Shown piece by piece: positions 1-12,386 of a stretch of 64,000 nucleotides of DNA. Position 1 is the first letter of the stretch; each line of letters starts with the position of its first letter. The translations under genes and the position numbers were made by a program. Under the pieces are notes generated by a model. It was not told the origin of the DNA and searched no databases. It saw only the letters and a program-made list of their open reading frames with translations. This stretch comes from Cichorium intybus (taxonomy: Eukaryota > Streptophyta > Magnoliopsida > Asterales > Asteraceae), in contig CM042016.1 in the NCBI GenBank assembly GCA_023525715.1, forward strand, positions 61,851,882 to 61,915,881, given 5' to 3'.

Positions 1-2
1 TA

Positions 3-1223
3 ACTCATATTATTAAACTGAGAGCACATTTTCCTGATTATAACATCAATAAAGTGAGACTTGATAATGCAGGTGAGTTTATGTCTCAAGTATTTAATGA
101 TTATTGTATGTCTATAGGAATTACTGTTGAGCATCCAGTTGCACATGTACACACTCAAAATGGTTTAGCAGAATCACTGATTAAACGTCTCCAATTAATA
201 GCTAGACCATTAATAATGAGAACAAAACTTCCTGTTTCCATATGGGGTCATGCAATTTTACATGCTGCATCACTGATTCGTATGAGACCAAGTGCATATC
301 ATATACATTCTCCCCTTCAACTTGTTTCTGGAAAAGAACCAGATATATCCCACCTAAAATTTTTTGGAAGTGCTGTATATAGTCCTATTGCTCCACCACA
401 ATGTACAAAAATGGGTCCTCAAAGTAGGTTGGGAATATATGTTGGTTTTGAAACAAATTCAATAATAAGATATCTTGAACCTTTGATAGGTGATATGTTT
501 ACAGCACGTCTTGCTGATTGCCATTTCAATGAAGAAAATTTCCCAACGCTTGGGGGAGAAATGAAAACCCAAGAAAAGAATGTTTCATGGTATGAACATT
601 CTTTATCATATCTTGATCCCCGTACACAAGAATGTGAGATGGGTGTTCAAAAAATAATACATTTTCAAGAAGTTGCAAATCAATTACCTGATGCATTTAA
701 TGATACAAAAAGAGTTACTAAATCATATATACCTGCTGTTAACGCTCCAGCTCGAATTGAACTCCCAGATAGACAATCTGATAAAAAAGTAACTCAAGAA
801 TCCAAAGCACGCCTGAAGCGTGGAAGGCCATTTGTTTCTAAGGATGCAAATCCTAGAAAAAGAAGAGGAATGGAAAATATGTTTGAGCATAATGAAAGTG
901 TTCATGAAGAAACACAAAATAACATTACTTCCCCAGTTGAGGAAATAAATGAAAAGGAGATTGAAATTAATTATGGTCATATAAAAATAGTAAGGAGCCA
1001 ATATGAATTAGAAGATATAATATTTTCTTATTCAGTTGCATGCAATATTATCAATGAGGATCCAGAACCACAATCTGTCATTGAATGCCAAAATAGGCAG
1101 GATTAGGGTAAATGGAAAGAGGCCATGCAAGCTGAATTAACGTCTCTCAATAACAGAAAGGTTTTTGGACCTTTTATACTCACACCTGGAGTTGTGAAAC
1201 CATTGGGATACAGATGGATTTTT
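3..1223 (+). pseudogene. Copia A pol, integrase C-terminal half and linker to reverse transcriptase
   Basis: The open frame enters from the left edge at base 3 and stops at TAG 1104-1106. The motif R-L-D-N-A-G-E-F near 57-80 carries the second catalytic aspartate of the retroviral integrase core. H-T-Q-N-G-L-A-E near 151-174 carries the catalytic glutamate. The downstream stretch around residues 90-160 matches the Copia integrase C-terminal region (F-F-G-S-A-V-Y and V-G-F). The stop at 1104 sits where the family usually has tryptophan, and reading continues in frame to the Copia B insertion at 1224 with a further conserved stretch. Integrase would join element cDNA to host DNA in the nucleus. 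An apparent GTG start at 54 is an artefact of the window edge. Confidence 0.85.
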
Positions 1224-1224
1224 A
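1220..1224. repeat. Target site duplication of Copia B, left copy (TTTTA)
   Basis: The five bases TTTTA directly precede the TG end of the left LTR. The same five bases directly follow the CA end of the right LTR at 10178-10182. Confidence 0.92.
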
Positions 1225-1928
1225 TGTTGGAAATCAAGGTTCATGTAGTTAGTTTCAAAAACTAGAGTTTGCAACGGAAGCATAAAATCATGAACACAAG
1301 TTTCATTCCAAGAGGATAATGCTACATGCATGTAGAGATAAGATGAAGAACAAACATAGATTAAGTTCAAGATCATAACCTTTTTGTTCTTGGTTTGGTT
1401 TGGATGATTTTGATAGCTAGGAATCAAATTAGAATCCCTCTATAGTTGATCCACCACAAGCTTGAACACACTTAAATGCTAGTTCCACAACTTGCAAGAT
1501 GAAAACCCTTTTCTTCTCTTTTCTACTACTTAGCAAAAACGATTTTGCTTAGTCCTATAGGGAGAGTCTATGGCTGATTTTAAGATACAAAAGATGCTTA
1601 CTAACCCATTCACATGATCGGCCATTTATCCCACCAAAAAGAAGAAAGCACATGCATTAGTTGGAAAGGAAAGACCCATGTGTTTTCTATAAACAAAAGC
1701 TAGCATCTTCCACTAGTTTTACAACTCAATGCATGTTGTTATGTCTCCCATCATGGCTTAAAATATGGATGATCATGTGTAGTGCTAGTTAGTTTTTATT
1801 ATTTATAAAACTTATATAATTATAAGTTTATAAATAATATATCTTCTTATTTCTTAAATGGGATAACATTTAACCCATAATTATATATATAAATAAACCA
1901 TCTAAATATACAATCTTAATTGTATAAT

Positions 1929-1999
<71 letters not shown>

Positions 2000-2342
2000 C
2001 AATATATATATATTTTATTTAATTTACCAATTAAATTAAATAAAAGGCTTATTTATAAATCAATTAAATCGTTTAACAATTTAAACAACTTAATTGTTAT
2101 ACTTAATTAATTCATCACATATGAATTACTAATCAACCTTTAATTTTGTATTTATTATTATTTACCTTAAATAATAATAACCTACAAGATTAAATTGCAA
2201 GTTTAGTATCATTTGACGTTAAATCAAATTTAACGTTCTAAATGATCAATTGGTGTCAAACTTGTTGTTGGTGTGACCCTATAGGATCATGTATTACTAG
2301 TAATATCATTTTATGATCATCCTTGAGCATATAGAACTAACA
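1225..2342 (-). repeat. Copia B 3' LTR
   Basis: It begins TGTTGGAAATC and ends ACTAACA on the plus strand, matching 9054-10177 base for base apart from rare changes. A long (TA)n run lies near 1937-1998. On the element's own strand it starts TGTTAGTTCTATATG. Confidence 0.95.
1937..1998. repeat. (TA)n microsatellite inside the Copia B 3' LTR
   Basis: A run of alternating T and A. The same tract in the right LTR (about 9776-9832) has a different length and interruption, and accounts for the 6-bp LTR length difference. Confidence 0.9.
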
Positions 2343-2357
2343 ATCTCCCACTTGCAC
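2343..2357 (-). other. Copia B polypurine tract
   Basis: On the minus strand the sequence is GTGCAAGTGGGAGAT, ending directly at the LTR. This is the usual form and position of a Copia polypurine tract, the primer for plus-strand DNA synthesis. Confidence 0.85.
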
Positions 2358-3121
2358 AAGGTTGCATCACAGAATGATATAGACAGTGGTAAACGTCTAG
2401 CAACATTTTACTGCCCCCAATAACACATGACATTGTGCCATTCAACAACATTCAATTCTTCAGAAAACACGAGGCTCTAATTGATGTATAAGGTTATCTA
2501 TCAATTATCCCTTTGTCACAGACATCTTGTTGAACATGAGACATGGATCTTAATCATTCTCGTTTTATGTTCAACTTTCAAACAGGCGCCTTAGATGTCT
2601 AACTCTCAACACATAAGAGGAACAAATCCCGTCTTGACTACATACGCCTCTCATATAGTTAGTACTATGCATGAGTATGGCCTTTATGGTTGTCTGTATT
2701 TCAAGAACAACAGTGAACCACATCAAAGCATAGTACACTCTACACTTGAGTCCCAAATATGTATCTCAGGTCAAAGGATACAATGATAATACCTTTATTC
2801 AAGAATCACTTATGATGATGATCCATGGAGTGATCTTGAAACGGGTCAAGTCCAATACTTGTTCTCTAACAAGTACCTATGAATTTGGTTGTAACCTTTT
2901 GCTACTTTTACCCATAAAAGTCAACCAATCCAATTCATATTAGTCTTACTTCATAATTGCTCCCACAACTATGATCGACTATGGACGTTTAGAATAATCA
3001 AATTATTCAAGGATTAAACATGCTAATAAAACACAAAATTATGAATGAAACATCATGTCACATATATTACATAATTCTTGTCGTTTACATAAGTTCATAT
3101 TCATAAAACATTAAACACAAA
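2358..3121 (-). other. Copia B region between pol stop and polypurine tract, no gene seen
   Basis: About 760 bp of AT-rich sequence follow the RNase H stop. Short open frames occur on both strands, but none has recognisable motifs or a start context that I trust. I treat it as 3' untranslated sequence of the element. Confidence 0.6.
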
Positions 3122-6100
3122 TCAAATCCATTCATTAGAAAAACGGAGTCCTATACCCTTAGCATGACTTTCATGCTTAGTTTGGGGTAAAGGTTTCGTG
3201 AATGGGTCTGCCAAATTTTGATCTGTATGAACCTTGTGAATACTAATTTCACCATTCTTAACTTCATGTCTAATGTAGTTATACCTTCGGTGAATGTGTT
3301 TGGTTTTTTGATGCAATCTAGGTTCCTTTGCTTGAGCTATAGCACCTAGATTGTCACAGAAGATTTCTATAGGGTCCCGAATGGAAGGAACAACCCCTAG
3401 ATCTTCTATGAACTTTCTCATCCAGACAGCTTCTTGAGCAGCTTCCGAAGCAGCAACATATTCAGATTCTGTAGTGGATTGTGCAATCACTTCTTGTTTG
3501 GAACTCTTCCAAGACACGGCTCCTCCATTTAAAATAAAGACATACCCAGATTGAGATTTTGAATCATCCCTATCTGTTTGGAAGCTTGCGTCAGTGTAAC
3601 CCTTTACCTTTAAGCTTTCTTCCAAACCGCCATAAATTAAGAACATATCTTTAGTTCTTCTTAAGTATTTAAGAATGTTCTTTACAGCAGTCCAGTGGGC
3701 TTCACCTGGGTTCTGTTGATACCTACTAGTCATACTTAAGGCACATGAGACGTCGGGCCTAGTGCATAACATGGCATACATGATGGACCCAATTGCCGAA
3801 GCATATGGGACATGTTTCATCCTTTCAAGTTCAGTCCTAGAGTTTGGGCACTGAGACTTGCTTAGGATGGTGCCATGAGGCATTGGCAAGAATCCTCTTT
3901 TGGAGTCTTGCATCTTGAACCTTTTCAAGATTTTATCAATATATACACTTTGGCTAAGACCAATAAGTCTCTTAGATCTATCTCTATAGATCTTTATGCC
4001 TAATACATAAGCAGCTTCCCCTAGATCCTTCATTGAGAAACAACTCTCAAGGAACGCTTTGACACCTTTTAAGGTTGGGATGTCATTTCCAAATAAAAGT
4101 ATGTCATCTACATATAATACTAGGATTATGACAATGCTCCCACTAGCTTTCTTGTAAACACAGGAGTCATCCTCATTTTTGATGAATCCAAAACTTGTAA
4201 TCTTTTCATCAAAACGGATGTTCCATGTTCGAGACGCTTGCTTTAATCCATATATAGATCTTTTAAGCTTGCACACTTTGTTTGGATGCTTGGGATCGAC
4301 AAAACCTTCAGGTTGTTCCATATAGACATCTTCCAATAAGTATCCATTAAGGAAAGCGGTCTTGACATCCATTTGCCATATCTCATAATCATAGTATGCG
4401 GCTATGGCAAAAAGTATCCTAATTGACTTGATCATTGCCACTGGAGAAAAGGTCTCATCATAGTCAATACCATGAGTCTGTGAGTATCCTTTAGCGACAA
4501 GTCTAGCCTTAAAAGTGTGAACATTTCCATCCACGTCGATTTTCTTCTTGAAAACCCATTTGTTCCCAACAGTCTAACAATTGGTGGGAAGATTAACCAA
4601 GTTCCAAACTTGATTATCGTGCATGGATTGCATCTCAGTGTTCATGGCTTCAAGCCATTTATCAGATTCAGGATCTGATATTGCACTCTGATAGTTGACG
4701 GGTTCATCAGAATCTATCGTATAACATTCCTCTTCCATCAAAAGGTAACCATACCTTTCTGGTTCAATTCGAACCCTACCAGATTTGCGAACACCTTGTG
4801 TTACAATTTGTTCCTGATCAACCGTTTGTTCAGGTTCAACAATTTCTTGTTGAATGCTAGATTCAACTTCTTGTGTATCAGGTTGTGGTTCTTGAAGTTC
4901 CTCAAGTTCCACAAACCTCCCACTAGCCTCTTCCGTCAGAAACTTGTTTTCTAGGAATTCAGCTTTTCGAGAAATAAATATCTTATTCTCGATGGGATTG
5001 TAGAAATAGTATCCAAGACAATCTTTCGGATACCCTACAAAGATACATTTAGTTGAACGGGGTTCTAATTTGTTTGAAGCTTCTTGTCTAACATAAGCTT
5101 CACAACCCCATACCTTTAGATAGGATAAAGATGGAACCCTTCCATGTCATATCTCATAAGGCGTTTTATCTACCTTCTTAGTAGGTGCCATGTTTAGGAG
5201 ACGAGCAGCTGTTTGTATAGCATAACCCCAAAATGATAAAGGTAGAGTACTTCTACTCATCATGGATCGAACCATATCCAATAGTGTTCGGTTCCGCCTC
5301 TCAGACACACCATTATGTTGTGGTGTTCCAGGTGGAGTAAGTTGTGAAACAATTCCACAAGTCTTACAATGATCCATAAAGTTTGTACTTAAGTACTCAC
5401 CTCCTCTATCAGAACGAAGAACTTTAATTGTTTTGTTGAGTTGATTTTCCACTTCACTTTGAAACGTTTTGAACATTTCAAATGCCTCATGTTTATGTTT
5501 CATCAAATAAACATATCCAAAACGACTAAAGTCGTCAGTGAAGGTGATGAAATATCTTTCACCATATCTAGTCATTGGCTTGAAAGGACCACATACATCC
5601 GTATGTATGATTCCTAACAAGTCCTTTGCTCTCTCATTGGTTCCGGAGAAAGGAGCTTTAGTCATCTTGCCATGTAAACAAGATTCACATATATCAAATG
5701 AGTCATTCTCATTTGCCTTCAAAAGTCCACTCTTTTGAAGTTGGGATATGCGATTCTTGTTTATATGCCCAAGGCGACAATGCCATAGATAGGTTTGACT
5801 CAAATCAAATTTGGGTTTCTTGGTGAAAGTGTGGTATAAAGAGCCATTATTAGTCTTTTCATCAAGGTTTACTTCATAAATTCCATTTAAAGGCCTAGCC
5901 TCAAAATAGAATACATTATTTTTGTAAACACAAATATCATCATTATTAAAGGAAAGATCAAATCCACATTGTCTTAATTTAGCAACCGAAATAATATTCC
6001 TAGTCAAGCTAGGAACATAGTAAACATTCAACAATGTCACACACAAGCCATTAGGTAGTAATAAATTAAAACTTCCAATTGAATCCACCGCAACTCTTGC

Positions 6101-7144
6101 ATTGTTTCCAACCCGAAGTACTACCTCATTTGCCTTCAGTCGCCTACTCCTTTTGAACCCCTGCAACATATTACATATGTGAGTTCCACAACCAGTATCA
6201 AATACCCATGTGTTAGGAGATAAATTATAAAGTTCTAGGTCTATCACATAGATACCTGAAGTGCCTTCACCGGCCTTCTTCTTCTTCAACTCCGCAAGAT
6301 AGGTAGGGCAATTTCTCTTCCAATGCCCAGCTTTGCCACATTCAAAGCATGTTTCATCTTTGGCAACCTTTGCCTTCTTCTTGGGCGGATGGGAAGGTTG
6401 GACAACTTTCTTGCCCTTACCTTTGAAAGCTTTTGCTTTCCCTTTGCCCTTGGAGTTGGTGGGGTGTTCAGGTCTTGTTCTCTTTGTGCCACCTTCCTTG
6501 ATCATGAGAACTTGAGTGGTTTTCTTAGGCAGACTCTTTTCCCCGGTAATTAGCATCCCATGTAATTCCGGGATAGTCTTGTTTAAACCATTCATGTTAT
6601 AATTCATGACAAAAGGATCAAAGGACTTTGTCAAGGAGTTAAGGATCAAATCCGTTGCTAGCTCTTCGGGCATCACAACTCCAAGACGTGCCAAATGATC
6701 AATGTGACTCTTCATTTTGAGCACATAAGAGCTTACCGACTGCCCTTCCTCCATCTTGCAAGCATGGAAAGCCCGAACAGTTTCGAACCTTTCCGTTCTT
6801 GCAAGTTGTTGGAACATTTCCTTTAGTTGATTAATCATGTCATAGGCTGAATGATTCTCCAAATCCTTCTGAAGGTCGGGAATCATGGTTGCCAACATGA
6901 GGCATGATGCATCGATGGAATCATCCATCTTTTTAAGCCATGCATCGTGTGCGGGCTTAGGAGTGGCAGGGGGCTCTTCTGTAAGTGGTTCATTGAGAAC
7001 ATATTCTTTCTTTTCTTGTTTGAGAACAATTCTCACACTACGGTACCAATCCAAGAAGTTGGTATGGTTAAGTTTTTCTCCTTCAAGGAGAGACCGTAGT
7101 GAGGTTTTGTTAGGAGCCGAGTGTGTGTTGTTGTTTGGTGCCAG
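3122..7144 (-). pseudogene. Copia B gag-pol polyprotein with two in-frame stops and a lost start codon
   Basis: One frame of about 1340 codons runs from 7144 to 3122. Order: gag, with L-D-W-Y near 7050; zinc knuckle CX2CX4HX4C at 6308-6349; aspartic protease D-T-G near 6195; integrase zinc region (H-C-R-L-G-H) near 5780; integrase core with H-T-D near 5600, S-D-R-G-G-E near 5405 and S-E-R-R-N-R near 5300; reverse transcriptase Y-V-D-D at 4103-4114; and RNase H to the end. The frame is broken by TGA at 5147-5149, where the family has tryptophan (T-P-Y-E-I-W), and by TAG at 4574-4576. The frame is unchanged across both, so single substitutions suffice. The first codon is CTG (7142-7144) where ATG would be expected. 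The polyprotein builds particles, copies RNA and integrates cDNA. Confidence 0.93.
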
Positions 7145-9034
7145 CTACAAAATTTTAGCAAGGTTCTATTTAGTAAATTATGATATTAATACCTTAATAA
7201 TTAATACCCTTTCTTGTTTCATAAACTTTAATTAATTAAGGTCTAGAATCCAAGTTGCATTACGAATAAGTGGTTAGGTTTCCTTTATCCCACCTATTCG
7301 AATCAACAAGGTAGGTAACGGTTTACCAATTATATCCAAATATAATTTCTAGAGTTATGGGATCCCATTATAACATTTATAAGTTTGGCATGTTTGATCC
7401 CATCTATGCCTTGGATTTCTAATGCTTAGGTGACCTTTATCACAAGAGATTTCCAAACGAATCATCCTACTTAAACGGACGTGTAGTTTTGACAACTATT
7501 AATGGTTAGGTGTCCTTTATCCCATCAATATTGCAAAACTACTTCTTGTATCACAAGAAGACTCCAAGTGGTTAGGTATCCTTTATCCCACAAGGAAATA
7601 CAAGTGATACATGAGTGTCTTTAAGAGGGACGACATTGATTCGTATTTCATAAGGGATTTGAATGTTTTTACAATTCTAATTTTGAAAAACATATGGTAT
7701 CATGTAGATTGCATGCATCCAATGAACATGGTACCATTAAATCTTATTTTGTTAATTGGTTCCTAAATCATAAAATCTCCATTTTATTGATTCTTTGTTT
7801 GTGGTCAAGATTACAATTAATATCCAATATTAAATTTGAGTTTGATCACATATATTAGAACCAATTTATAATCCTAAATAATTACCATTATTACTTAGGG
7901 TTGGAGTTTGTAAGAGTTTATAAAATCTCCATTTTATTTCTTGTTTCAATCATTTTCAAAACTTGACTTAATAGGTTTTAAACAAAACCCATTTTAGTAA
8001 AACCCATTTTATCACATCTTATGTTTTAAATGTCAATTTTTGAAAATACAAGCTCCTTGATGATTATGTTTAATTATCTAGGTTGTCTAGCATGCAAAAT
8101 CTTATTTTCATCCACAACATAACATAATAAAACATTCAAACATCACAAGCATGCATGGGTGCATAAACACAAGCCAACTAGTTTGATATTTCATGTGAGC
8201 CACACATGAAATATCAAGTCAAACCTAGGGACAAAAAGAGTGACAAAAACTCAACCAAATGATTTGCGCTTTGGCTACAATTTTGCCAAGCTTCTTATAT
8301 CATCAAATGATACTTGAACCACCATTTCTTGACACCATTGAGTGACATGTGATTTTTCTATGGAGCCTTCAAAATTTTCGAAATTCAGGGGCAGCAGGAA
8401 GAAAAAATGTGTTTTTTGTTGCATTTTTCAATTCATTCTTGGCCATATTGATGCTAATACTTGTTGAAACTTAATGTATATACTAGATATTAAAGTTACC
8501 AACAAGTATATCATCAAATGACCAAGAGATGAATTTATAAAACACTTCAAAACATTTTTCAAATCTGGACAGCAGCTCTTCAGAAAGTGCTGCTGTTGGG
8601 TGCAATCTTTTCTTACTTCCTTCTCTTGTTACATTTTGTGAATGAAATAAAATACAACTATTCTAACAATTACAAAATGAATAAAAGGAAGTAAATAACT
8701 AATTATTATTACAAACCATTTGAATAAATGAATAGATTACAACCATATCGAACACAAACACAAAACATGCATCATATGGTCCTTGGCTTGTTTATGCACC
8801 ATTTTATCACATAAAATCATAAGAAAATCAACACTTTGTTTTTCTAAGGCAACAATTTATGTAACCAAAAGCATGCATATATAAGATATAGTTGGTTACA
8901 TAAAATCATAGATAATCTACTTTCATGTTGCCAAAGAAGCCATGCATGAAACTTTCATTTAAGAAGATGAACATTCATGGCTTCCAAAAACCAAGTTTAT
9001 CCAAATAAACTTATTATCTAAACATGCAATATAG
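7145..9034 (-). other. Copia B long untranslated leader
   Basis: This is 1.9 kb between the primer site and the gag frame, unusually long for a Copia leader. It holds no long open frame. Four spaced copies of a motif close to GGTTAGGTNTCCTTTATCCC lie at 7270-7293, 7422-7445, 7502-7524 and 7568-7591. Upstream ATG codons are present on the element strand. Confidence 0.65.
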
Positions 9035-9051
9035 CCATGGCTCTGATACCA
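9035..9051 (-). other. Copia B primer binding site, tRNA-iMet type
   Basis: On the minus strand it reads TGGTATCAGAGCCATGG, starting two bases after the LTR end. TGGTATCAGAGC is the standard plant Copia site complementary to the 3' end of initiator tRNA-Met. Confidence 0.92.
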
Positions 9052-9053
9052 AT

Positions 9054-9782
9054 TGTTGGAAATCAAGGTTCATGTAGTTAGTTTCAAAAACTAGAGTTTG
9101 CAACGGAAGCATAAAATCATGAACACAAGTTTCATTCCAAGAGGATCATGCTACATGCATGTAGAGATAAGATGAAGAACAAACATAGATTAAGTTCAAG
9201 ATCATAACCTTTTTGTTCTTGGTTTGGTTTGGATGATTTTGATAGCTAGGAATCAAATTAGAATCCCTCTATAGTTGATCCACCACAAGCTTGAACACAC
9301 TTAAATGCTAGTTCCACAACTTGCAAGATGAAAACCCTTTTCTTCTCTTTTCTACTACTTAGCAAAAACGATTTTGCTTAGTCCTATAGGGAGAGTCTAT
9401 GGCTGATTTTAAGATACAAAAGATGCTTACTAACCCATTCACATGATCGGCCATTTATCCCACCAAAAAGAAGAAAGCACATGCATTAGTTGGAAAGGAA
9501 AGACCCATGTGTTTTCTATAAACAAAAGCTAGCATCTTCCACTAGTTTTACAACTCAATGCATGTTGTTATGTCTCCCATCATGGCTTAAAATATGGATG
9601 ATCATGTGTAGTGCTAGTTAGTTTTTATTATTTATAAAACTTATATAATTATAAGTTTATAAATAATATATCTTCTTATTTCTTAAATGGGATAACATTT
9701 AACCCATAATTATATATATAAATAAACCATCTAAATATACAATCTTAATTGTATAATTATATATATACATATATATATAATT

Positions 9783-9834
<52 letters not shown>

Positions 9835-10177
9835 CAATATATATATATTTTATTTAATTTACCAATTAAATTAAATAAAAGGCTTATTTATAAATCAATT
9901 AAATCGTTTAACAATTTAAACAACTTAATTGTTATACTTAATTAATTCATCACATATGAATTACTAATCAACCTTTAATTTTGTATTTATTATTATTTAC
10001 CTTAAATAATAATAACCTACAAGATTAAATTGCAAGTTTAGTATCATTTGACGTTAAATCAAATTTAACGTTCTAAATGATCAATTGGTGTCAAACTTGT
10101 TGTTGGTGTGACCCTATAGGATCATGTATTACTAGTAATATCATTTTATGATCATCCTTGAGCATATAGAACTAACA
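9054..10177 (-). repeat. Copia B 5' LTR
   Basis: Nearly identical to 1225-2342, with TG/CA ends. On the element strand this LTR would supply the promoter for the genomic RNA. The TA tract near 9776-9832 is interrupted by AATTATAC. Confidence 0.95.
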
Positions 10178-10182
10178 TTTTA
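10178..10182. repeat. Target site duplication of Copia B, right copy (TTTTA)
   Basis: TTTTA directly follows the LTR end and matches 1220-1224. Reading of Copia A resumes here. Confidence 0.92.
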
Positions 10183-11634
10183 TACAAAAAAGAAATGAGA
10201 AAAATGAAATTGTGAGATACAAAGCCAGGATCGTTGCTCAGGGTTTTTCTCAAAGGCCGGGAATCGATTATGAAGAAACATATTCTCCTATTATAGATGC
10301 AATCACTTTCAGATATTTAATCAGTCTAGCAGTTTCTGAAAATTTAGATATGCATCTTATGGATGTTGTTACTGCTTACTTATATGGATCACTTGACAGT
10401 GATATATATATGAAAATCCCCGAAGGATTTAAAATGCCAGAAGCATTAAGTGCAAAACCGAAACAAATCTATTCTATCAAACTGCAAAGATCATTGTATG
10501 GGTTAAAGGAATCTGGACGTATGTGGTACAATTGTCTAAGTGATTACTTAATAAGCAAAGGCTATAAAAACAATACTATTTGTCCGTGTGTATTTATTAA
10601 GAAAACAACATCTGCATATGTGATTATATCCGTCTATGTTGATGATCTGAACATTATTGGGACGAATAAAGAAATCCTTGAAGTGATTGAATTTTTAAAG
10701 AAAGAATTTGAAATGAAAAGACCTTGGGAAAACCAAATATTGTCTTGGTTTACAGATTGAGCATATGCCAAATGGAATACTTGTCCATCAATCGAACTAT
10801 ACAGAAAGGGTCTTGAAACGTTTTAATATGGATAAATCCAAACCTTTAAGCTCTCCAATGATTGTTAGATCACAAAATATTGACAAAGATCCATATCGCC
10901 CTTGTGAGGAAAATGAAGAAATTCTTGGTCCAGAAGTACCATATCTTAATGCAATTGGAGCTCTTATGTATCTTACTAATTGTACTAGACCTGACATTTC
11001 TTTTGCAGTAAATCTATTAGCATGATTTAGTTCATCTCCAACAAAAAGACACTGGAATGGAATCAAGCACATATTACGATACCTTCGCGGAACTACTGAT
11101 TTAGGTTTATTTTTTCCTAATAGTTCAAAACAAGGCTTGATTGGTTATGCAGATGCAGGTTACTTGTCTGATCCTCATAAAGCTAGATCTCAAACTGGAT
11201 ATGTATTCATGAATGGAGGTACTACAATATCTTGGCGTTCTCAAAAGCAAACACTCGTCGCCACATCTTCAAATCATGCAGAAGTAATTGCTCTAAATGA
11301 AGCTAGTAGAGAATGTACATGGTTAAGATCGATGACACAACTTATTCTGACTTCCTGTGGAATTGATAAAGATAAATCTCCAACATTAATCTATGAAGAT
11401 AATGCAGCATGTGTCGCTCAAATGAAAGAAGGGTACATCAAAAGCGACAGGACAAAACATATTACTGCAAAGTTTTTTGAATACACTCAAGAGCGTATAA
11501 AGAATCAACAGATTGAACTAAAATATGTTCAATCTAGCAACAATGCAGCAGATCTTTTCACAAAGGCACTTCCTACCAAGATCTTTAGAAAACATGTTCA
11601 TGGTATTGGAATGAGACATCTACACAATACATAA
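10183..11634 (+). pseudogene. Copia A pol, reverse transcriptase and RNase H
   Basis: This is the second half of the Copia A pol. Reverse transcriptase motifs run from Y-K-A-R-I-V-A-Q-G-F (10216) through L-M-D-V-V-T-A-Y-L-Y-G to Y-V-D-D near 10635-10646. A one-base gain in the A/G run near 10715-10722 shifts the frame, and reading resumes with I-E-H-M-P-N-G. TGA at 11023-11025 replaces the usual arginine before F-S-S-S-P. RNase H follows from 11137 (G-Y-A-D-A-G, then S-N-H-A-E, then E-D-N-A-A) and ends with G-M-R-H-L and TAA at 11632-11634. All breaks look like later decay of a normal Copia pol. Confidence 0.9.
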
Positions 11635-11783
11635 TGGTCATTCGATATCTAAATGAGGGGGAGTCAACTAGACACTGCACTCTTTTTCCCTTTGCTAAAG
11701 TTTTTTCCCACTGGGTTTTCTTTAGCAAGGTTTTTAATGAGGCAGTACTTCAAAGTTGAACTCTGATGTAGAATGATGTCATT

Positions 11784-11793
11784 CAAGGGGGAG
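11784..11793 (+). other. Copia A polypurine tract
   Basis: CAAGGGGGAG stands directly before the LTR. A second purine run, GAGGGGGAG at 11655-11663, lies just after the RNase H stop and could be a spare or older tract. Confidence 0.75.
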
Positions 11794-12056
11794 CGTTACA
11801 AGTAAATGGTGAATGACAATATTATGTCATCACTTTGTCGTTACTTTGCATTTACCAATTAAACAACTATATTTGAATAGTAGACTTGGTAGTATAAATA
11901 GACCATCAATGTAAGGAAGAAAATGCATCTCATATCAACTCTTTCACAAGTGATATAAACTCTCTCTACTCTCTCCAAGCTCTCAAGCTTTCTTTCTTTC
12001 TTCATCTATATTCTAGTTTTAGTTTGTTCATAATTGTCATGGTAACGCTGAATTTA

Positions 12057-12060
<4 letters not shown>
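11794..12060 (+). repeat. Copia A 3' LTR
   Basis: It starts CGTTACAAG (the expected TG has become CG) right after the polypurine tract, and ends near TTATAAC where a TA microsatellite begins. The length of about 267 bp is short for Copia. The true 3' end is uncertain because the TA tract has grown at it. Confidence 0.75.
11893..11900 (+). promoter_or_regulatory. TATA box of the Copia A LTR
   Basis: TATAAATA lies about 100 bp into the LTR, followed by a pyrimidine-rich CTCTCTCT stretch, as expected for a plant Pol II start region. Confidence 0.65.

Positions 12061-12140
<80 letters not shown>
12061..12140. repeat. (TA)n microsatellite
   Basis: Eighty bases of uninterrupted TA repeat at the boundary of the Copia A LTR. 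Confidence 0.95.
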
Positions 12141-12141
<1 letters not shown>

Positions 12142-12386
12142 GACTAGGATCAAATGTATCTTGATAAATATTGTGTTACCTTGTAACTAAATATGGACCA
12201 ATCATTTTAAATCTGGACAGGGGTATAATAGTAATTGACATATAAATCAGTTAATTTTAAATAAATAAAATCCTATAAATCCGGTAAACGCTCCCATAAT
12301 TACGAAAACTAATTTTTTCCTGAATTCTGATTGGTCCACATAGTCACACAATAATTACCAGTTTTAAAATAACCTAACTATATATA
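12141..12386. other. Unassigned AT-rich DNA with a weak inverted repeat, possible small DNA-transposon remnant
   Basis: No gene is seen. The words GGACCAATCA (near 12193) and TGATTGGTCC (near 12328) form an inverted pair about 135 bp apart, as in small inverted-repeat elements. No terminal repeats or target duplication are clear. Confidence 0.35.

Larger units (their letters stand above)
1225..10177 (-). mobile_element. Copia B: nearly intact Ty1/Copia retrotransposon, 8953 bp
   Basis: Two LTRs of 1118 and 1124 bp with TG/CA ends flank the internal region. A tRNA-iMet type primer site lies beside the right LTR and a polypurine tract beside the left LTR, so the element reads on the minus strand. 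Gag-pol is one long frame from 7144 to 3122. The LTRs look almost identical: I see one clear substitution (A at 1318 versus C at 9147) plus a change in TA-tract length. A 5-bp duplication TTTTA brackets it. It sits inside Copia A and is the youngest-looking element here. Two premature stops and a lost ATG make it non-coding as it stands. Confidence 0.96.
1..12060 (+). mobile_element. Copia A: old Ty1/Copia LTR retrotransposon, 5' part outside window, interrupted by Copia B
   Basis: The integrase part of a Copia pol is read from base 3. The reading resumes after the inserted Copia B at 10183 with reverse transcriptase and RNase H, and ends at a short LTR at 11794-12060. Removing Copia B and one TTTTA copy restores the conserved reading across the reverse transcriptase entry (tyrosine-arginine-tryptophan-isoleucine-phenylalanine), so the two halves belong to one element. 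The 5' LTR, gag and protease lie left of the window. At least two nonsense changes and one frameshift show that it is dead. The short LTR of about 270 bp argues against SIRE; I do not assign a Copia lineage. Confidence 0.9.

Noticed and set aside
54..56. GTG start of a 350-residue protein
   Set aside because: The frame is open upstream to the window edge with conserved integrase sequence, so this is not a start.
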